A stretch of 64,000 nt of DNA from Winogradskyella ursingii (GCF_013403975.1 NZ_JABFDH010000001.1:1-64000); one strand, 5' to 3'; shown: positions 7,854-17,677, counted from the first letter of the stretch. Numbers and translations are program-made. Notes: a model not told the origin generated them from the sequence alone.

Positions 7854-8324
7854 TTAAATTTTTGTAAAATTCATGTTAATCGTAATGGTCTTTCCATCTA
7901 GATTGGCAATTTGTTGCCATTGCATATTGGTATCAGATAAAGATGTTAGTTCCATTCTAAATCCAATATCAGTTTCAGATTTTCCTCTTTGATTTGTTGG
8001 TTTTAACAAAAAATCATAAAGTCCAGTTGTTGGATCTATTTCTTCTATCGTAAATACAAAATAACGCATTTCAGAGTCACAAGTAGCTCCAGATAAAGTG
8101 TATGTTCCGGTATTGTTGTTTGGAATAAATTGCCACGTACTATTCTCAAAACAAGACTTGTTTGAGTCATTAAGCAATGTTATTTTCAAGTCACCTATAG
8201 CAGAGGACTTTACAGAATTCAATACCCAATCTCCTTTAATGGTTTTTTTGGAATCTCTCACTGTCTTGGATGCTCCACATGAAAGCATTCCAATAGCTAG
8301 AAATATTAAAAGTATTTTTTTCAT
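7854..8324 (-). CDS. lipocalin-family lipoprotein
   Basis: This 156-residue protein has a type II signal peptide with lipobox LSCG (Cys16). The body matches the lipocalin-like domain common in Bacteroidota: the KGDWVLNSV opening, a Cys pair (SCFENSTWQF and SGATCDSEM) that may form a disulfide, and a beta-rich C-terminal half ending in INMNF. It is the first gene of the pair with the OmpA-family lipoprotein 4 bases downstream. It probably sits on the periplasmic face of the outer membrane or on the surface; ligand unknown. Confidence 0.85.
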   Translation of the reverse strand: MKKILLIFLAIGMLSCGASKTVRDSKKTIKGDWVLNSVKSSAIGDLKITLLNDSNKSCFENSTWQFIPNNNTGTYTLSGATCDSEMRYFVFTIEEIDPTTGLYDFLLKPTNQRGKSETDIGFRMELTSLSDTNMQWQQIANLDGKTITINMNFTKI

Positions 8325-8421
8325 AATAATATAATTTGGTTAAATAAATGTACCTCAGTTTATACAGGTGAACTATTCCAATCCATTAAATTGTTAATTC
8401 AAATGAGATTAAGTAAATGCC

Positions 8422-8450
8422 AAAAAAAAGATAAGCTTCACGAGCTTATC
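8422..8450 (-). terminator. metG terminator
   Basis: GATAAGCT/AGCTTATC with a five-base loop; on the minus strand the stem is followed by eight T residues. It lies 31 bases past the metG stop. Confidence 0.9.
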
Positions 8451-8480
8451 TTAAGAATAGGTTGACGGTAAGATTCAAGT

Positions 8481-10550
8481 TTAGCTTATTTTAAGCCCAT
8501 TGATAACTTCGTTTGCGTCTTGGTTTGAAGTTGATGTGTCAGGGTTTACAAAAATAAGATTACCATGCTCATCTTCGGTCATTAAAATCATGCCTTGACT
8601 TTCTATACCTCTTAGTTTTCTAGGAGCTAAATTCACTAAGACTGTAACACGTTTCCCTATTATCTCTTCAGGCTTAAAGGATTCTGCAATGCCTGAAACA
8701 ATTGTCCTTGTATCTATACCGGTATCAACCTTTAAGACTAAAAGTTTTTTGGTTTTGGGCATTTTTTCAGCCTCGATAATCGTACCAACTCGCATATCTA
8801 GTTTAGTGAAATCATCGAAAGCTATTTCATCTTTTTGTGGTTCTGCAGTTTTGTTGGCTGCTTCGTTTGCTTTTTTGCTGGCTTCTAGTTTAGCGAGTTG
8901 TTTTTCGATTTCAGTATCTTCTATTTTAGAAAATAGTAGTTCTCCTTTTCCTATTTGGTGATTTGCAGGGAGCAACGTTTTGTCTGAAGACACATCGTCC
9001 CATTTATCATCCATTTTGTTGAGAATAGATTTTAATTTAACTGATGTAAAAGGTAAAAACGGCTCAGACAAAACATCTAAGGCAGACGCAATTTGAAGTG
9101 CAACAAACATCACGGTTTTAGTTCTTTCTTCGTCTGTTTTTATGGTTTTCCAAGGTTCTTCATCTGCCAAATATTTATTACCTAAACGTGCTAAATTCAT
9201 AAGCTCCTGGCTTGCTTCTCTAAATCGGTAACGTTCTATAGAACTAGAAATAACCGCAGGATATGCTTTTAAGGCTGCTAAAGTCTCTTTGTCAACTTCA
9301 GAATAATCGGATGGTTGTGGTACAATACCATTATAATATTTATTGGTTAACACCACAACACGATTAATGAAGTTTCCGAAAATTGCAACGAGCTCATTAT
9401 TATTTCTAGCTTGGAAATCTTTCCAAGTAAAATCATTGTCCTTTGTTTCGGGTGCATTTGCGGTTAGTGCATAGCGTAGAACATCTTGCTGATCTGGAAA
9501 ATCTTCTAAATAATCTGGCAACCAAACTGCCCAATTTTTTGAAGTAGACAACTTACTGCCTTCTAAATTTAAAAACTCGTTGGCAGGCACATTTTCTGGT
9601 AAAATATAGGAGCCTTCTGCTTTGAGCATTGAAGGGAAAATGATACAATGAAAAACAATGTTGTCCTTGCCAATAAAATGAACAAGCGTTGTATCTTCTT
9701 TTTTCCAGTAATCTTCCCAATTTTTACCTTCTCTTTCTGCCCATTCTTTAGTGGCTGAGATGTAGCCAATCGGTGCATCGAACCATACGTAAAGAACTTT
9801 ACCTTCGCCACCTTCAACCGGTACAGGAATTCCCCAATCCAGATCTCGCGTTACTGCGCGAGGCCTCAAACCATCATCTATCCAAGATTTTACTTGTCCA
9901 TAAACATTTGGTTTCCAGTCTTTTTTGTGTCCCTTTAAAATCCAATCTTTTAAAAACTGCTCATGTTTATTTAGAGGCAAAAACCAATGTTTGGTTTCCT
10001 TTAAAGTAGGTACATTTCCTGTAATGGCAGATTTTGGATTAATTAAATCCGTAGCGTTTAAACTAGTGCCACAATTTTCGCATTGATCACCATAGGCTTC
10101 TTCATTTCCGCATTTAGGGCATGTGCCTGTAACAAAACGGTCTGCTAAAAATTGATCTGCTTCAGCATCATATAACTGTTCTGAAATCTCTTCAACAAAT
10201 TCATTATTATCATATAAAGTCTTAAAGAATTCAGAAGCCGTTTCGTGATGAATTTTTGCCGTTGTACGTGAATAATTATCAAACGAAATTCCAAAATCCT
10301 CAAACGATTGTTTAATATTTGCGTGGTATTTGTCCACAATATCTTGTGGTGAAACCCCTTCTTTCTTGGCCTTAATGGTAATTGGTACTCCATGCTCATC
10401 ACTACCACAGATAAAAGCCACATCATTGCCCAACAATCTTAAATATCTAGAATAAATATCCGCGGGCACATAAACACCTGCTAAATGACCAATATGTATG
10501 GGTCCGTTAGTGTAGGGTAATGCTGCTGTAATCGTGTATCTTTTGGACAT
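8481..10550 (-). CDS. metG: methionyl-tRNA synthetase
   Basis: The 689-residue class I synthetase charges tRNA-Met. [14 protein letters not shown] near the N-terminus holds the HIGH motif. The connective domain has a zinc knuckle (CPKCG then CENCG). KLSTSKNW is the KMSKS loop, with the usual Bacteroidota divergence from the consensus. The C-terminal 100 residues ([12 protein letters not shown] to NGLKIS) are the EMAP/Arc1p-type OB-fold tRNA-binding domain used for dimerisation. Length is normal for the long MetG type. It is a single transcription unit, with a -7 box at 10576-10583 and a terminator at 8422-8450. Confidence 0.97.
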   Translation of the reverse strand: MSKRYTITAALPYTNGPIHIGHLAGVYVPADIYSRYLRLLGNDVAFICGSDEHGVPITIKAKKEGVSPQDIVDKYHANIKQSFEDFGISFDNYSRTTAKIHHETASEFFKTLYDNNEFVEEISEQLYDAEADQFLADRFVTGTCPKCGNEEAYGDQCENCGTSLNATDLINPKSAITGNVPTLKETKHWFLPLNKHEQFLKDWILKGHKKDWKPNVYGQVKSWIDDGLRPRAVTRDLDWGIPVPVEGGEGKVLYVWFDAPIGYISATKEWAEREGKNWEDYWKKEDTTLVHFIGKDNIVFHCIIFPSMLKAEGSYILPENVPANEFLNLEGSKLSTSKNWAVWLPDYLEDFPDQQDVLRYALTANAPETKDNDFTWKDFQARNNNELVAIFGNFINRVVVLTNKYYNGIVPQPSDYSEVDKETLAALKAYPAVISSSIERYRFREASQELMNLARLGNKYLADEEPWKTIKTDEERTKTVMFVALQIASALDVLSEPFLPFTSVKLKSILNKMDDKWDDVSSDKTLLPANHQIGKGELLFSKIEDTEIEKQLAKLEASKKANEAANKTAEPQKDEIAFDDFTKLDMRVGTIIEAEKMPKTKKLLVLKVDTGIDTRTIVSGIAESFKPEEIIGKRVTVLVNLAPRKLRGIESQGMILMTEDEHGNLIFVNPDTSTSNQDANEVINGLKIS

Positions 10551-10575
10551 GTGAAGATTTGTTTTTTAGAAGTCA

Positions 10576-10583
10576 CAAAAGTA
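10576..10583 (-). promoter_or_regulatory. metG promoter -7 box
   Basis: Minus-strand TACTTTTG fits the Bacteroidota -7 consensus TAnnTTTG, 26 bases upstream of the metG ATG. No clear -33 TTG. Confidence 0.55.
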
Positions 10584-10772
10584 CACAATATATGAGCGAA
10601 TTAGAAATGCCCTTTTGCAATTTTTTTGAAGGTTTTTATATATCTGATAAAGGGGTTACCGCTAATTCATAAACTTATAGAATGCTTGAAAATACTATGG
10701 AAGTTTGTGAAATTACGATTTGAAAATTTTAACCTCTCAAAAAAAATGTACATTTACATAAAGCAAAAAGAT

Positions 10773-11798
10773 ATGACTTTGAAACCAATTAATATACTTT
10801 CAATTTTCATTTTTTTCATAGCTGTAAATAAGCCTATTTATGCTCAGAATAAAACCGAAAAACAATCAATGATGAATTCTGAATTAATTCAACCACCATA
10901 TTTAAAGGCTGGTGATACTGTGGCCATAGTGGCACCATCTGGAATTTTAAAAAATCGGGAAAGGGAAATACAACAAGCGGTAGATTTATTAAAAAGTTGG
11001 AATCTGCACCCAATTGTTGGTGAACATGTTTTCAGTAAAGCAGATCATTTTGCTGGTACGGACGCTGAGCGTTGCGAGGATTTACAAAACGCGATGGATG
11101 ATCCTAAAGTAAGTGCCATATGGTGTGCAAGAGGAGGTTATGGTACAGTTCGAATTTTAGAGAAGCTAGATTACTCCCAGTTTAAAAAACATCCAAAATG
11201 GCTTATTGGGTATTCTGATATCACAGCTTTGCACAATCAGTTGCACAATGCTGGTATAGAGTCCTTACATGCGTTGATGTGTGTTAGCTTAACTAAGGAT
11301 TTATCTGAGGTTAAAAGTTCTATTGAAACATTCAAATCAACCCTATTCGGTAATCCGGAAAACTACAATTTAAAAACATCACCTTACAATAGAGAAGGAG
11401 AGGCTTCTGGTCAGTTGGTTGGAGGAAATCTAACGATACTACACACTATGTTAGGCTCAAAAGAAAGTATTGACACATCAGGAAAAATTCTTTTTATTGA
11501 AGAAATAGGCGAATACAAATATCATATAGATCGTATGCTGCAAAGTTTAAAGAGGGCAGGTTATTTTGATAATCTTAATGGACTCATTGTTGGTGACATG
11601 TCTAAAATGAGAAAGAATACCACACCTTGGGGAACTTCAATTGAACAATTAATTCTAGATGCTTTAGACGGATATGATTTTCCCATTGCTTTTAATATGC
11701 CCGCTGGACATGAAAAGGAAAACAAAGCTTTAATTTTAGGAAGAGAGATTAATTTGAAAGTTGAAAAAACCGGAAGTACGATTTCCTATAAAAAATAA
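10773..11798 (+). CDS. LD-carboxypeptidase (peptidase S66, LdcA-like)
   Basis: It cleaves the L,D bond of murein tetrapeptides during peptidoglycan recycling or remodelling. The frame is open from 10626, but the ATG at 10773 is preferred: it begins a signal peptide (residues 1 to about 25, ending PIYAQ). S66 motifs follow: AGDTVAIVAPSG, WCARGGYG, GYSDITALH carrying the nucleophile Ser, GGNLTIL, FIEEIGE with the catalytic Glu, and NMPAGHEKEN with the His. The signal peptide places this copy in the envelope, unlike the cytoplasmic E. coli enzyme. It is followed by yraN 34 bases downstream. Confidence 0.9.
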   Translation: MTLKPINILSIFIFFIAVNKPIYAQNKTEKQSMMNSELIQPPYLKAGDTVAIVAPSGILKNREREIQQAVDLLKSWNLHPIVGEHVFSKADHFAGTDAERCEDLQNAMDDPKVSAIWCARGGYGTVRILEKLDYSQFKKHPKWLIGYSDITALHNQLHNAGIESLHALMCVSLTKDLSEVKSSIETFKSTLFGNPENYNLKTSPYNREGEASGQLVGGNLTILHTMLGSKESIDTSGKILFIEEIGEYKYHIDRMLQSLKRAGYFDNLNGLIVGDMSKMRKNTTPWGTSIEQLILDALDGYDFPIAFNMPAGHEKENKALILGREINLKVEKTGSTISYKK

Positions 11799-11832
11799 AA
11801 CAAAGAGATTCCGATTTTAGCGAAAAGTGAGC

Positions 11833-12192
11833 ATGGCACAACACATCCAACTTGGTAAAAAAGGAGAACAACTTGCAGTTGATTTTCTTATAGCAAACCA
11901 CTACGATATCATTGAGCGTAACTACCGTTTTGACAAAGCTGAAGTTGATATTATAGCTCAAAAAAATGATGTATTAGCCATCATAGAAGTAAAAACCCGC
12001 TCTACTATTGACTTTGGAAACCCTCAAGATTTTGTAAAACCCAAGCAGATAAAAAATTTAGTAAAAGCCGTTAATGAATACGTAATAGAAAATGATTTAG
12101 ATAAAGAAGTGAGGTTTGATATTATAGCCATAATCAAAGAAAATAAAGGCTTTAGAATTGAACATTTAGAAGATGCGTTTTATTATTTCTAA
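11833..12192 (+). CDS. YraN/UPF0102 family endonuclease-like protein
   Basis: A short restriction-endonuclease-fold protein of about 119 residues. The start chosen is ATG 11833 (a GTG lies two codons earlier at 11827). It shows the family pattern: GKKGEQLAVDFL, a hydrophobic strand, AEVDIIAQ (Asp) and IIEVKTRS, i.e. the E...D-x(n)-ExK active-site arrangement of PD-(D/E)XK nucleases. The molecular role of the family is not settled. Convergent with nadD. Confidence 0.9.
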   Translation: MAQHIQLGKKGEQLAVDFLIANHYDIIERNYRFDKAEVDIIAQKNDVLAIIEVKTRSTIDFGNPQDFVKPKQIKNLVKAVNEYVIENDLDKEVRFDIIAIIKENKGFRIEHLEDAFYYF

Positions 12193-12268
12193 ATATAATT
12201 TTATAGTAATTCACATTAGAGTATGAGAAACGATAATGAATAATCTATTTTTTCGATATAAGGTTAGT

Positions 12269-12850
12269 TTAATTTCTGTAAAAATTCATTTCATCTATAT
12301 ATTGCCAAACACTTTCTGACAACATCGGACGTATATCTCTACCCGCTTTTATTTCCTTTCTTATGAAGGTCGAAGATAACTCCATTATTGGTGCAGAAAT
12401 TTTAAATATTTTACAGTGATTTTTAAATTTTGTATCAGTATGTCCTTGTGAGAGCCTAGGATAAACATAAATATTATAGAGTTCCAAAATGAGTTCGTAA
12501 TTTTTCCATTTGTGGAAACTTTTTAAGTTATCCTCGCCCATAATTAAGGAAAACTGATGTTCAGGAAATTTTTCTTGAAGATAGGTCAGTGTATCAATTG
12601 TATAGTTAGGTTGTTTTAGACCAAATTCAATATCACTCGGTCTTAACTTATCGTAATCCTTAGTGGCGCGATAGACCATTTCCAAACGTTGGTGATTGTT
12701 CAATAGGCTACTTTTTTTCTTAAATGGGCTTTGAGGTGTAACCACAAACCAAACCTGATCTAAATCACTATGTTCAGCGAGATGATTAGCAATGGTGAGG
12801 TGTCCAATATGTACTGGATTAAAAGTCCCGAAGTATAAACCTATTTTCAT
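12269..12850 (-). CDS. nadD: nicotinate-nucleotide adenylyltransferase
   Basis: This 193-residue nucleotidyltransferase makes deamido-NAD from nicotinate mononucleotide and ATP. The N-terminal GLYFGTFNPVHIGHL includes the HxGH motif; LIMGEDNLKSFHKW and the C-terminal ELSSTFIRKEI (ISSTxIR-type) are NadD hallmarks. It is the third gene of the minus-strand series yicC-gmk-nadD, a common order in Bacteroidota, with a 115-base gap after gmk that holds only a decayed palindromic-repeat remnant (around 12920-12950). Confidence 0.95.
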   Translation of the reverse strand: MKIGLYFGTFNPVHIGHLTIANHLAEHSDLDQVWFVVTPQSPFKKKSSLLNNHQRLEMVYRATKDYDKLRPSDIEFGLKQPNYTIDTLTYLQEKFPEHQFSLIMGEDNLKSFHKWKNYELILELYNIYVYPRLSQGHTDTKFKNHCKIFKISAPIMELSSTFIRKEIKAGRDIRPMLSESVWQYIDEMNFYRN

Positions 12851-12965
12851 TTTCTTTTGTTATTCCTGTCTCAGCAGAAACCTTATTGATTTCAGAATAA
12901 TTTTTATTGTTTAAATTTCTGCCGAAGTCTATCTTGAGCGCAGACTAAAGGCAAAAATGATATTG

Positions 12966-13601
12966 TTATGTGTTTATAAAATCAGAAACTACTTTATAAG
13001 CATTTTCCAATGCCTCATCTAAATTAGAATTGACTACAATAGTATCAAATAGCGGAGCAGTTGCAAGTTCGGCCGGTGCCTTAGCTACACGCATATTAAT
13101 TTTATCTTGACTTTCCTCACCACGATCTTTAAGACGTCGCACTAATTCATTCAAGTCTGGTGGTTTAACAAAAACAGCCAAAGTCTGTTCTGGAAATTTT
13201 CTTTTAATACGTAGGCCACCAGAAACATCAATATCAAAAATAACGTGTTTTCCTTTTGCCCAAATCCGGGCAATTTCAGTTTTAAGCGTACCGTAAAAAT
13301 TATCTCTATACACCTCTTCCCATTCTAAAAACTCATCGTTTTTAATACGATTTTTAAATTCTGAAAGGGACAGATAATAATAGTCCTTTCCGTGTACTTC
13401 GTTACCTCTCTTATCTCGAGAAGTCGCAGAAATCGAAAATTCCAAATTTAATTCTGATTGCTTTAAAAGATGCCTGACAATTGTTGTTTTTCCAGAACCT
13501 GATGGTGCTGAAAACACGATAAGCTTACCCTGTATTTCGTTTTTTATTTCTGACACTTTTTTACTATTAATGTTTAAAAATGAATCGTGAGTAATTTGCA
13601 C
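12966..13601 (-). CDS. gmk: guanylate kinase
   Basis: It phosphorylates GMP to GDP. The P-loop is SAPSGSGKTT at about residues 31-40; downstream are the GMP-binding EFSISATSRDKRG and HGKDYYYLS segments and VIFDIDVSGGL. The ATG at 13601 gives an N-terminus about 20 residues longer than usual; a GTG at about residue 16 (VSEIKNEIQGK) is an alternative start closer to normal length. It lies 38 bases after yicC, same operon. Confidence 0.96.
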   Translation of the reverse strand: MQITHDSFLNINSKKVSEIKNEIQGKLIVFSAPSGSGKTTIVRHLLKQSELNLEFSISATSRDKRGNEVHGKDYYYLSLSEFKNRIKNDEFLEWEEVYRDNFYGTLKTEIARIWAKGKHVIFDIDVSGGLRIKRKFPEQTLAVFVKPPDLNELVRRLKDRGEESQDKINMRVAKAPAELATAPLFDTIVVNSNLDEALENAYKVVSDFINT

Positions 13602-13639
13602 TAAACACTTATTACTTTATCTCAGCCATAGCTGGCTGC

Positions 13640-14497
13640 CTAAAGCACGTTTAGCATTTGTTCCTTAATTTTTTCAAGTTCGTCCTTCATCTGTACCACC
13701 AATTTTTGCATTGGAGCATAATTGGATTTTGAACCTATAGTGTTGATTTCACGCCCTATTTCCTGAGAGATGAAACCTAATTTTTTTCCATTAGAGTCTT
13801 CAGAATTTAAGGCTTTTATAAAATAATCGAGGTGATTTTCAAGTCGCACTTTCTCTTCAGTGATATCATATTTTTCAATATAATAAACGAGTTCTTGCTC
13901 AAAACGGTTTTCGTCAACCTTTTCTTTAATATCTGCAATGCCTTTTTCTAAGCGTGCCCTAACGCCATCAATTCGATCTGGATCCATTGCAATCACTTCG
14001 TCCAACAATCGTTTTAGGGTTGTAATTCTATCTAAAAAATCTTGTTTGAGAATTGCTCCTTCATCCTTACGATAGGTAACAATTTTGTCTATTGCATCAT
14101 TGATACCTTCAGCAATTATGGCCCATTCCTCTTCATCAATATCATCTCGTTCTGTGGTCACGGCATCTGGTAGACGGATTGCCATTTTCAGCAATTCGGT
14201 TGTATCTCCATCGACAACCTCTTTTAATTGTTTAATGTATTCGTTTACAACCGTTTTGTTGATTTTAGAGCTAGTATCTTCGCCGGTAATTTCAACATAT
14301 AAGGAAAAATCCACCTTACCTCTACCAAGATGTTTTGCGATAAGTTTTCGTATCTCAAGTTCCTTTGCACGATACATAGACGGCATACGTGCGTTGAGGT
14401 CTAAACTCTTGCTGTTCAGTGATTTTAGTTCTATTGAAACTTTTTTTGTTGGAAGCTGAAGTACAGACTTACCGTAACCGGTCATGGATTGTATCAT
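13640..14497 (-). CDS. YicC/YloC family endoribonuclease
   Basis: This 285-residue protein starts with MIQSMTGYGKS, the YicC N-terminal signature, has SLNSKSLDLNARMP, and ends with the DUF1732 domain (IGREINTIGSKSNYAPMQKLVVQMK). YicC-type proteins have been described as oligomeric endoribonucleases. First gene of the yicC-gmk-nadD series, with a -7 box at 14523-14530. Full length. Confidence 0.95.
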   Translation of the reverse strand: MIQSMTGYGKSVLQLPTKKVSIELKSLNSKSLDLNARMPSMYRAKELEIRKLIAKHLGRGKVDFSLYVEITGEDTSSKINKTVVNEYIKQLKEVVDGDTTELLKMAIRLPDAVTTERDDIDEEEWAIIAEGINDAIDKIVTYRKDEGAILKQDFLDRITTLKRLLDEVIAMDPDRIDGVRARLEKGIADIKEKVDENRFEQELVYYIEKYDITEEKVRLENHLDYFIKALNSEDSNGKKLGFISQEIGREINTIGSKSNYAPMQKLVVQMKDELEKIKEQMLNVL

Positions 14498-14522
14498 GAA
14501 GATGCTCTAAATTAAAGTTGGA

Positions 14523-14530
14523 CAAAGGTA
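14523..14530 (-). promoter_or_regulatory. yicC promoter -7 box
   Basis: Minus-strand TACCTTTG matches TAnnTTTG, 26 bases before the yicC ATG and back to back with the plus-strand promoter at 14565-14593. Confidence 0.6.
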
Positions 14531-14564
14531 CAAAATTGAATTTTTAATAGCTTTCTAAATCCTT

Positions 14565-14593
14565 TTGAAACGCAAGAAGCTTTATTATTTTTG
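14565..14593 (+). promoter_or_regulatory. thioesterase gene promoter (-33 TTG, -7 TATTTTTG)
   Basis: TTG at 14565-14567 and TATTTTTG at 14586-14593 are 18 bases apart, a good Bacteroidota promoter. It ends 25 bases before the ATG at 14619, and so excludes the earlier in-frame ATG at 14565 as the start. Confidence 0.75.
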
Positions 14594-14618
14594 CACTTTC
14601 AATTTTGAAACCGAAATC

Positions 14619-15098
14619 ATGTACAAAAAACAATTTGAAATACGTTGGAGCGATATAGATGCCAATGGGCATTTGGCCAATTCTGCTTACACCAACTTTA
14701 TGAGCCATGCAAGAATGTCTTTCTTTGGCAATCAAGGTTTTTCAATGCCAGAAATTAGAAAGCACAATGTAGGTCCTGTTGTATTCTACGAACACATGTA
14801 TTATTTTAAAGAATCCTTTATCGGTGCTCCAATCACAGTGACCATTGAAGTTTCAGGTTTAAGTGAAGATGGAATGCTTTTTATGTTTGAACATAATTTT
14901 TATAACCATAAAGGTGAAAATTTGGCCTATTGCGAAATGCAAGGTGGCTGGATTGATTTAAAGGCAAGAAAGCTGACTGGCCTGCCTAAAGAATTACTAA
15001 ATTTAATTCATGACTTTCCAAAATCAGATAGCTTTAAAATTCTCACAAAAGAAGATACTAGAAGACATGGTATCCGTCCTAAGCCTTTAGCAGTATAG
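14619..15098 (+). CDS. acyl-CoA thioesterase, 4HBT hotdog fold
   Basis: About 159 residues from ATG 14619. The hotdog-fold active-site region is FEIRWSDIDANGHLANSAYTNF, with the conserved Asp in the W-x-D-xD-xNGH-x-N pattern typical of YbgC/FadM-like thioesterases that hydrolyse acyl-CoA. The rest matches the single-domain family length. Monocistronic, divergent from yicC. Acyl-chain preference cannot be read. Confidence 0.9.
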   Translation: MYKKQFEIRWSDIDANGHLANSAYTNFMSHARMSFFGNQGFSMPEIRKHNVGPVVFYEHMYYFKESFIGAPITVTIEVSGLSEDGMLFMFEHNFYNHKGENLAYCEMQGGWIDLKARKLTGLPKELLNLIHDFPKSDSFKILTKEDTRRHGIRPKPLAV

Positions 15099-15158
15099 TC
15101 ATTCGTGTTGTTTTAATTCGTATTTTAGTTGTAACTAAACTAATAAAACCGAATTAAA

Positions 15159-15599
15159 ATGGAAGAAATGCACATTAATTGGCTTGCATTAATTGTGGCC
15201 TCAATTGTCCCTCTTGTTACTGGGTTTGTCTGGTACAACCCCAAAACTTTTGGTAATGCTTGGATGCGAGAAACTGGCATGACCGAGGAAAAAGCCAAAC
15301 AGATGAATATGCTCAAAACTTACGGACTAACTGTGGTATTATCGTTTTTTGTATCGTTCTTTTTGTTTGTATGGACCACAACGGGTGGTGCGCCAACCGA
15401 GCCTCATGGCACGGAAGCTTACATGACTTTTAAACACGGTGCATTTCACGGAGCATTATTGGCCCTTATTATAGGTTTACCAGTTTTGGGTATCAATGCT
15501 TTATTTGAACAAAAATCCTTTAAATATATTGCGATTAATGTTGGATATTGGATATTGACAATGGCAATTATGGGTGGGATTGTAAACGCTTGGGTTTGA
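15159..15599 (+). CDS. DUF1761 membrane protein
   Basis: This 146-residue integral membrane protein has four predicted helices: about 7-25, 52-70, 95-112 and 122-143. The early WYNP motif (GFVWYNPKTFGNAWMRE) and the later HGAFHGALLALI are DUF1761 signatures. The second loop contains an unusual T/G/P-rich stretch (TTTGGAPTEPHG). Function unknown for the family. Ends at the terminator at 15621-15650. Confidence 0.88.
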   Translation: MEEMHINWLALIVASIVPLVTGFVWYNPKTFGNAWMRETGMTEEKAKQMNMLKTYGLTVVLSFFVSFFLFVWTTTGGAPTEPHGTEAYMTFKHGAFHGALLALIIGLPVLGINALFEQKSFKYIAINVGYWILTMAIMGGIVNAWV

Positions 15600-15620
15600 T
15601 TAACCACAATTCACTAAAAA

Positions 15621-15650
15621 ATAAAAGAGGCCTTTTTAGGTCTCTTTTTA
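15621..15650. terminator. bidirectional terminator
   Basis: AAAAGAGGCC and GGTCTCTTTT pair around a short T-rich loop; it serves the DUF1761 gene (+) and overlaps the end of the convergent gene at 15648. Confidence 0.85.
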
Positions 15651-16781
15651 TTTATAAACTTTATGCTGCTTGTAGGACTTAATTTTCACGTTCTTAATAA
15701 ATGGTTTGAGCATTTGATTGGGTAAGTAGCGCTTATGCTTAAAATAACAAGTCAAAGCTTCGGGTTGGGCACCTAGGGTACTTTTAATTTCCGAAGCTGT
15801 TCTCCCTAAATTAATTAGTTTTGCTTGCGTTGAAATTCCAAGTCTTAGGTAATCATTGAGAATTCTAGTGTAAATGCCGTAGTCCTTGTTTTTTTCGTAA
15901 TCAATACCAATAAAATGCGCGTCTAAATTGTCACCGTTTTTCATAGCTGAAAGAAATCCCACTAATGTTTCATTCAAAAAATAGCCTTTAACAAAAAACT
16001 CATCTTCAAACTCTTTTTTTAAATGAATATAGGTGTCGAGGTTTAAAATTTGTGCGTTAAAATCTGCATTATCAATGGTGTTTTGATAGAGTTCCTGTAA
16101 TTGGGTTTTATATGTTTTAATATCATTTTTGCTGAAAAACTTTGCATCCAAAATGTCACTTTTGGCGTCTGCACGGTTCGCTTTTACACGGTATTTAGAT
16201 TTTAAAGCGTTTGTGTAATCTTTGAAAGAATTCCATTCAGGTTGAAGAGAAATAATCATATTCGGTTCAACATTCATGGCGGCATAATCGTAATCGAGAA
16301 GATGATTGGTGATGTAAAGGGATTCGTCTTTAAAATCTTTTACAAAAATAGCTTGTAGTTTTTTTGTTGATTTTGAAAGCGACTTAACAGCTTCGGCAAT
16401 TGCCGTAAACGTGGCAATTTTGTCTTCTCCTGCTTTGAGAAACGTACCGTATTCACCGCTTAAAAAAACGTTACCACAAAACAGAACATGAAGCTGATTA
16501 TTACAAAACAAACGGTTCACCATGGCTCTAATTCGACCGGACATTTTTATATTTTTGGTAATTGTCTCAACACCAATAGTTACAATTTGAGTGTAGGCAA
16601 ATGCTACAGCTTCTTTATTTCTCAATATAAAAATATAGTTAAAATCGATATCTACATTCGCTACCTCAAAAGCACGGAGAAACTCAGGCGAATAATAGAT
16701 GTTTGAGCAACAATTGACATGGTCCCAATAATTTTTTGGGATATCGTTAACTGTTGTGAATACTTCGAAATTCAATTTCAA
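15648..16781 (-). CDS. FemAB/GNAT-like acyltransferase
   Basis: This 377-residue protein has the two-lobed layout of FemAB/peptidoglycan-bridge or BioF2-like acetyltransferases: an N-terminal half beginning YWDHVNCCSNIYYSPEFLRAF and a C-terminal GNAT-like half (FFVKGYFLNETLVGFLSAM, LDAHFIGIDYE, INLGRTASEIKSTLGA). The start is TTG at 16781, overlapping the TGA of the upstream transporter as TTGA; no ATG occurs before about residue 80, so translational coupling to the transporter is likely. Substrate unknown. Confidence 0.72.
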   Translation of the reverse strand: MKLNFEVFTTVNDIPKNYWDHVNCCSNIYYSPEFLRAFEVANVDIDFNYIFILRNKEAVAFAYTQIVTIGVETITKNIKMSGRIRAMVNRLFCNNQLHVLFCGNVFLSGEYGTFLKAGEDKIATFTAIAEAVKSLSKSTKKLQAIFVKDFKDESLYITNHLLDYDYAAMNVEPNMIISLQPEWNSFKDYTNALKSKYRVKANRADAKSDILDAKFFSKNDIKTYKTQLQELYQNTIDNADFNAQILNLDTYIHLKKEFEDEFFVKGYFLNETLVGFLSAMKNGDNLDAHFIGIDYEKNKDYGIYTRILNDYLRLGISTQAKLINLGRTASEIKSTLGAQPEALTCYFKHKRYLPNQMLKPFIKNVKIKSYKQHKVYK

Positions 16782-17677
16782 ATTGGCTTCTTTTTTTGTG
16801 GTTTTTTGGTGACCAAATACACACCAACAAAAATAAGCAGCATAGCACTGATCTTAACGGAATCTATGAAATCTGCACCCATAGAGAGTGCAAAAAGTCC
16901 AGCAATAACAGGTTGAAGATAAATAAAAATACCAACGGTGGAAGCTTTTAACTTGTTTAAAGCCAAAGGGTTAAATAGATAGGTCCCGAACGTAGCACCA
17001 ATAACCACATATAATACAGAGAAAATTGTATACGGAGTGAATGTGTGCCATTCTATGCCTTTCACATCTTCGTAACCAAACGGAATCAATATAATAAGCC
17101 CAAATAAAAACAACCATTTTATAAAAGTGAACGGATGATATTTTGCAGTTAATTTTTTTATTAATATCACATATATACTGTACGAAATGGCATTTAAAAA
17201 TATGAGCAAATTGCCGAGTGGCACATTATCACCAACTCTAGCAGATTTGCCATAAATGGTCAAAATTAAAGCACCAATTAAACCAATAATTACACCAGCT
17301 ATTTTTAGTGAAGTAATTTTTTCTTTTAAAATAATAGCAGACAATATTAAAATAATAATTGGTACGATAATCATAATGGAAGAAGCATGGATGGGAGACG
17401 TATATTCCAATCCTTTAAAAAATAACAGCATATTTATGACTACTCCGAATAAGGCTGCCACAAAAAATTTCAAATAGTCTTTTTTATCAATTTTTTGTTT
17501 TGGCAAAAGGAAACTCATTAGCCAAAATAATACTGTCGCACCTAAAACGCGTATTAACACAAAGCCAAATGGTTTTATGTAATTTTCGTTCATTACGGTT
17601 TTTGCAATGGTATAGTTAAGACCATATAAGAGCTGCACCATAAATAGTGCAAAAATTGCAAATCCTCTGCTATTCAT
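16778..17677 (-). CDS. EamA/DMT-family transporter
   Basis: A 299-residue, ten-helix drug/metabolite transporter with two EamA repeats (about 1-145 and 150-290). LYGLNYTIAKTVM opens the first repeat and FNPLALNKLKASTVGIFIYLQPVIAGLFA is the typical end of the second. The basic tail (KKPQKKKPI) is probably cytoplasmic. It overlaps the ArsC-like gene by 8 bases upstream and is coupled to the acyltransferase downstream. Substrate unknown. Confidence 0.92.
   Translation of the reverse strand: MNSRGFAIFALFMVQLLYGLNYTIAKTVMNENYIKPFGFVLIRVLGATVLFWLMSFLLPKQKIDKKDYLKFFVAALFGVVINMLLFFKGLEYTSPIHASSIMIIVPIIILILSAIILKEKITSLKIAGVIIGLIGALILTIYGKSARVGDNVPLGNLLIFLNAISYSIYVILIKKLTAKYHPFTFIKWLFLFGLIILIPFGYEDVKGIEWHTFTPYTIFSVLYVVIGATFGTYLFNPLALNKLKASTVGIFIYLQPVIAGLFALSMGADFIDSVKISAMLLIFVGVYLVTKKPQKKKPI

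Noticed and set aside
7596-7901. Plus-strand proline/alanine-rich frame opposite the OmpA gene
   Set aside because: Mirrors the glycine zipper codons on the other strand; no start context.
12900-12950. Small gene between nadD and gmk
   Set aside because: No open frame with start; contains only a decayed fragment resembling the TTCGACTGCGCTCA repeat.
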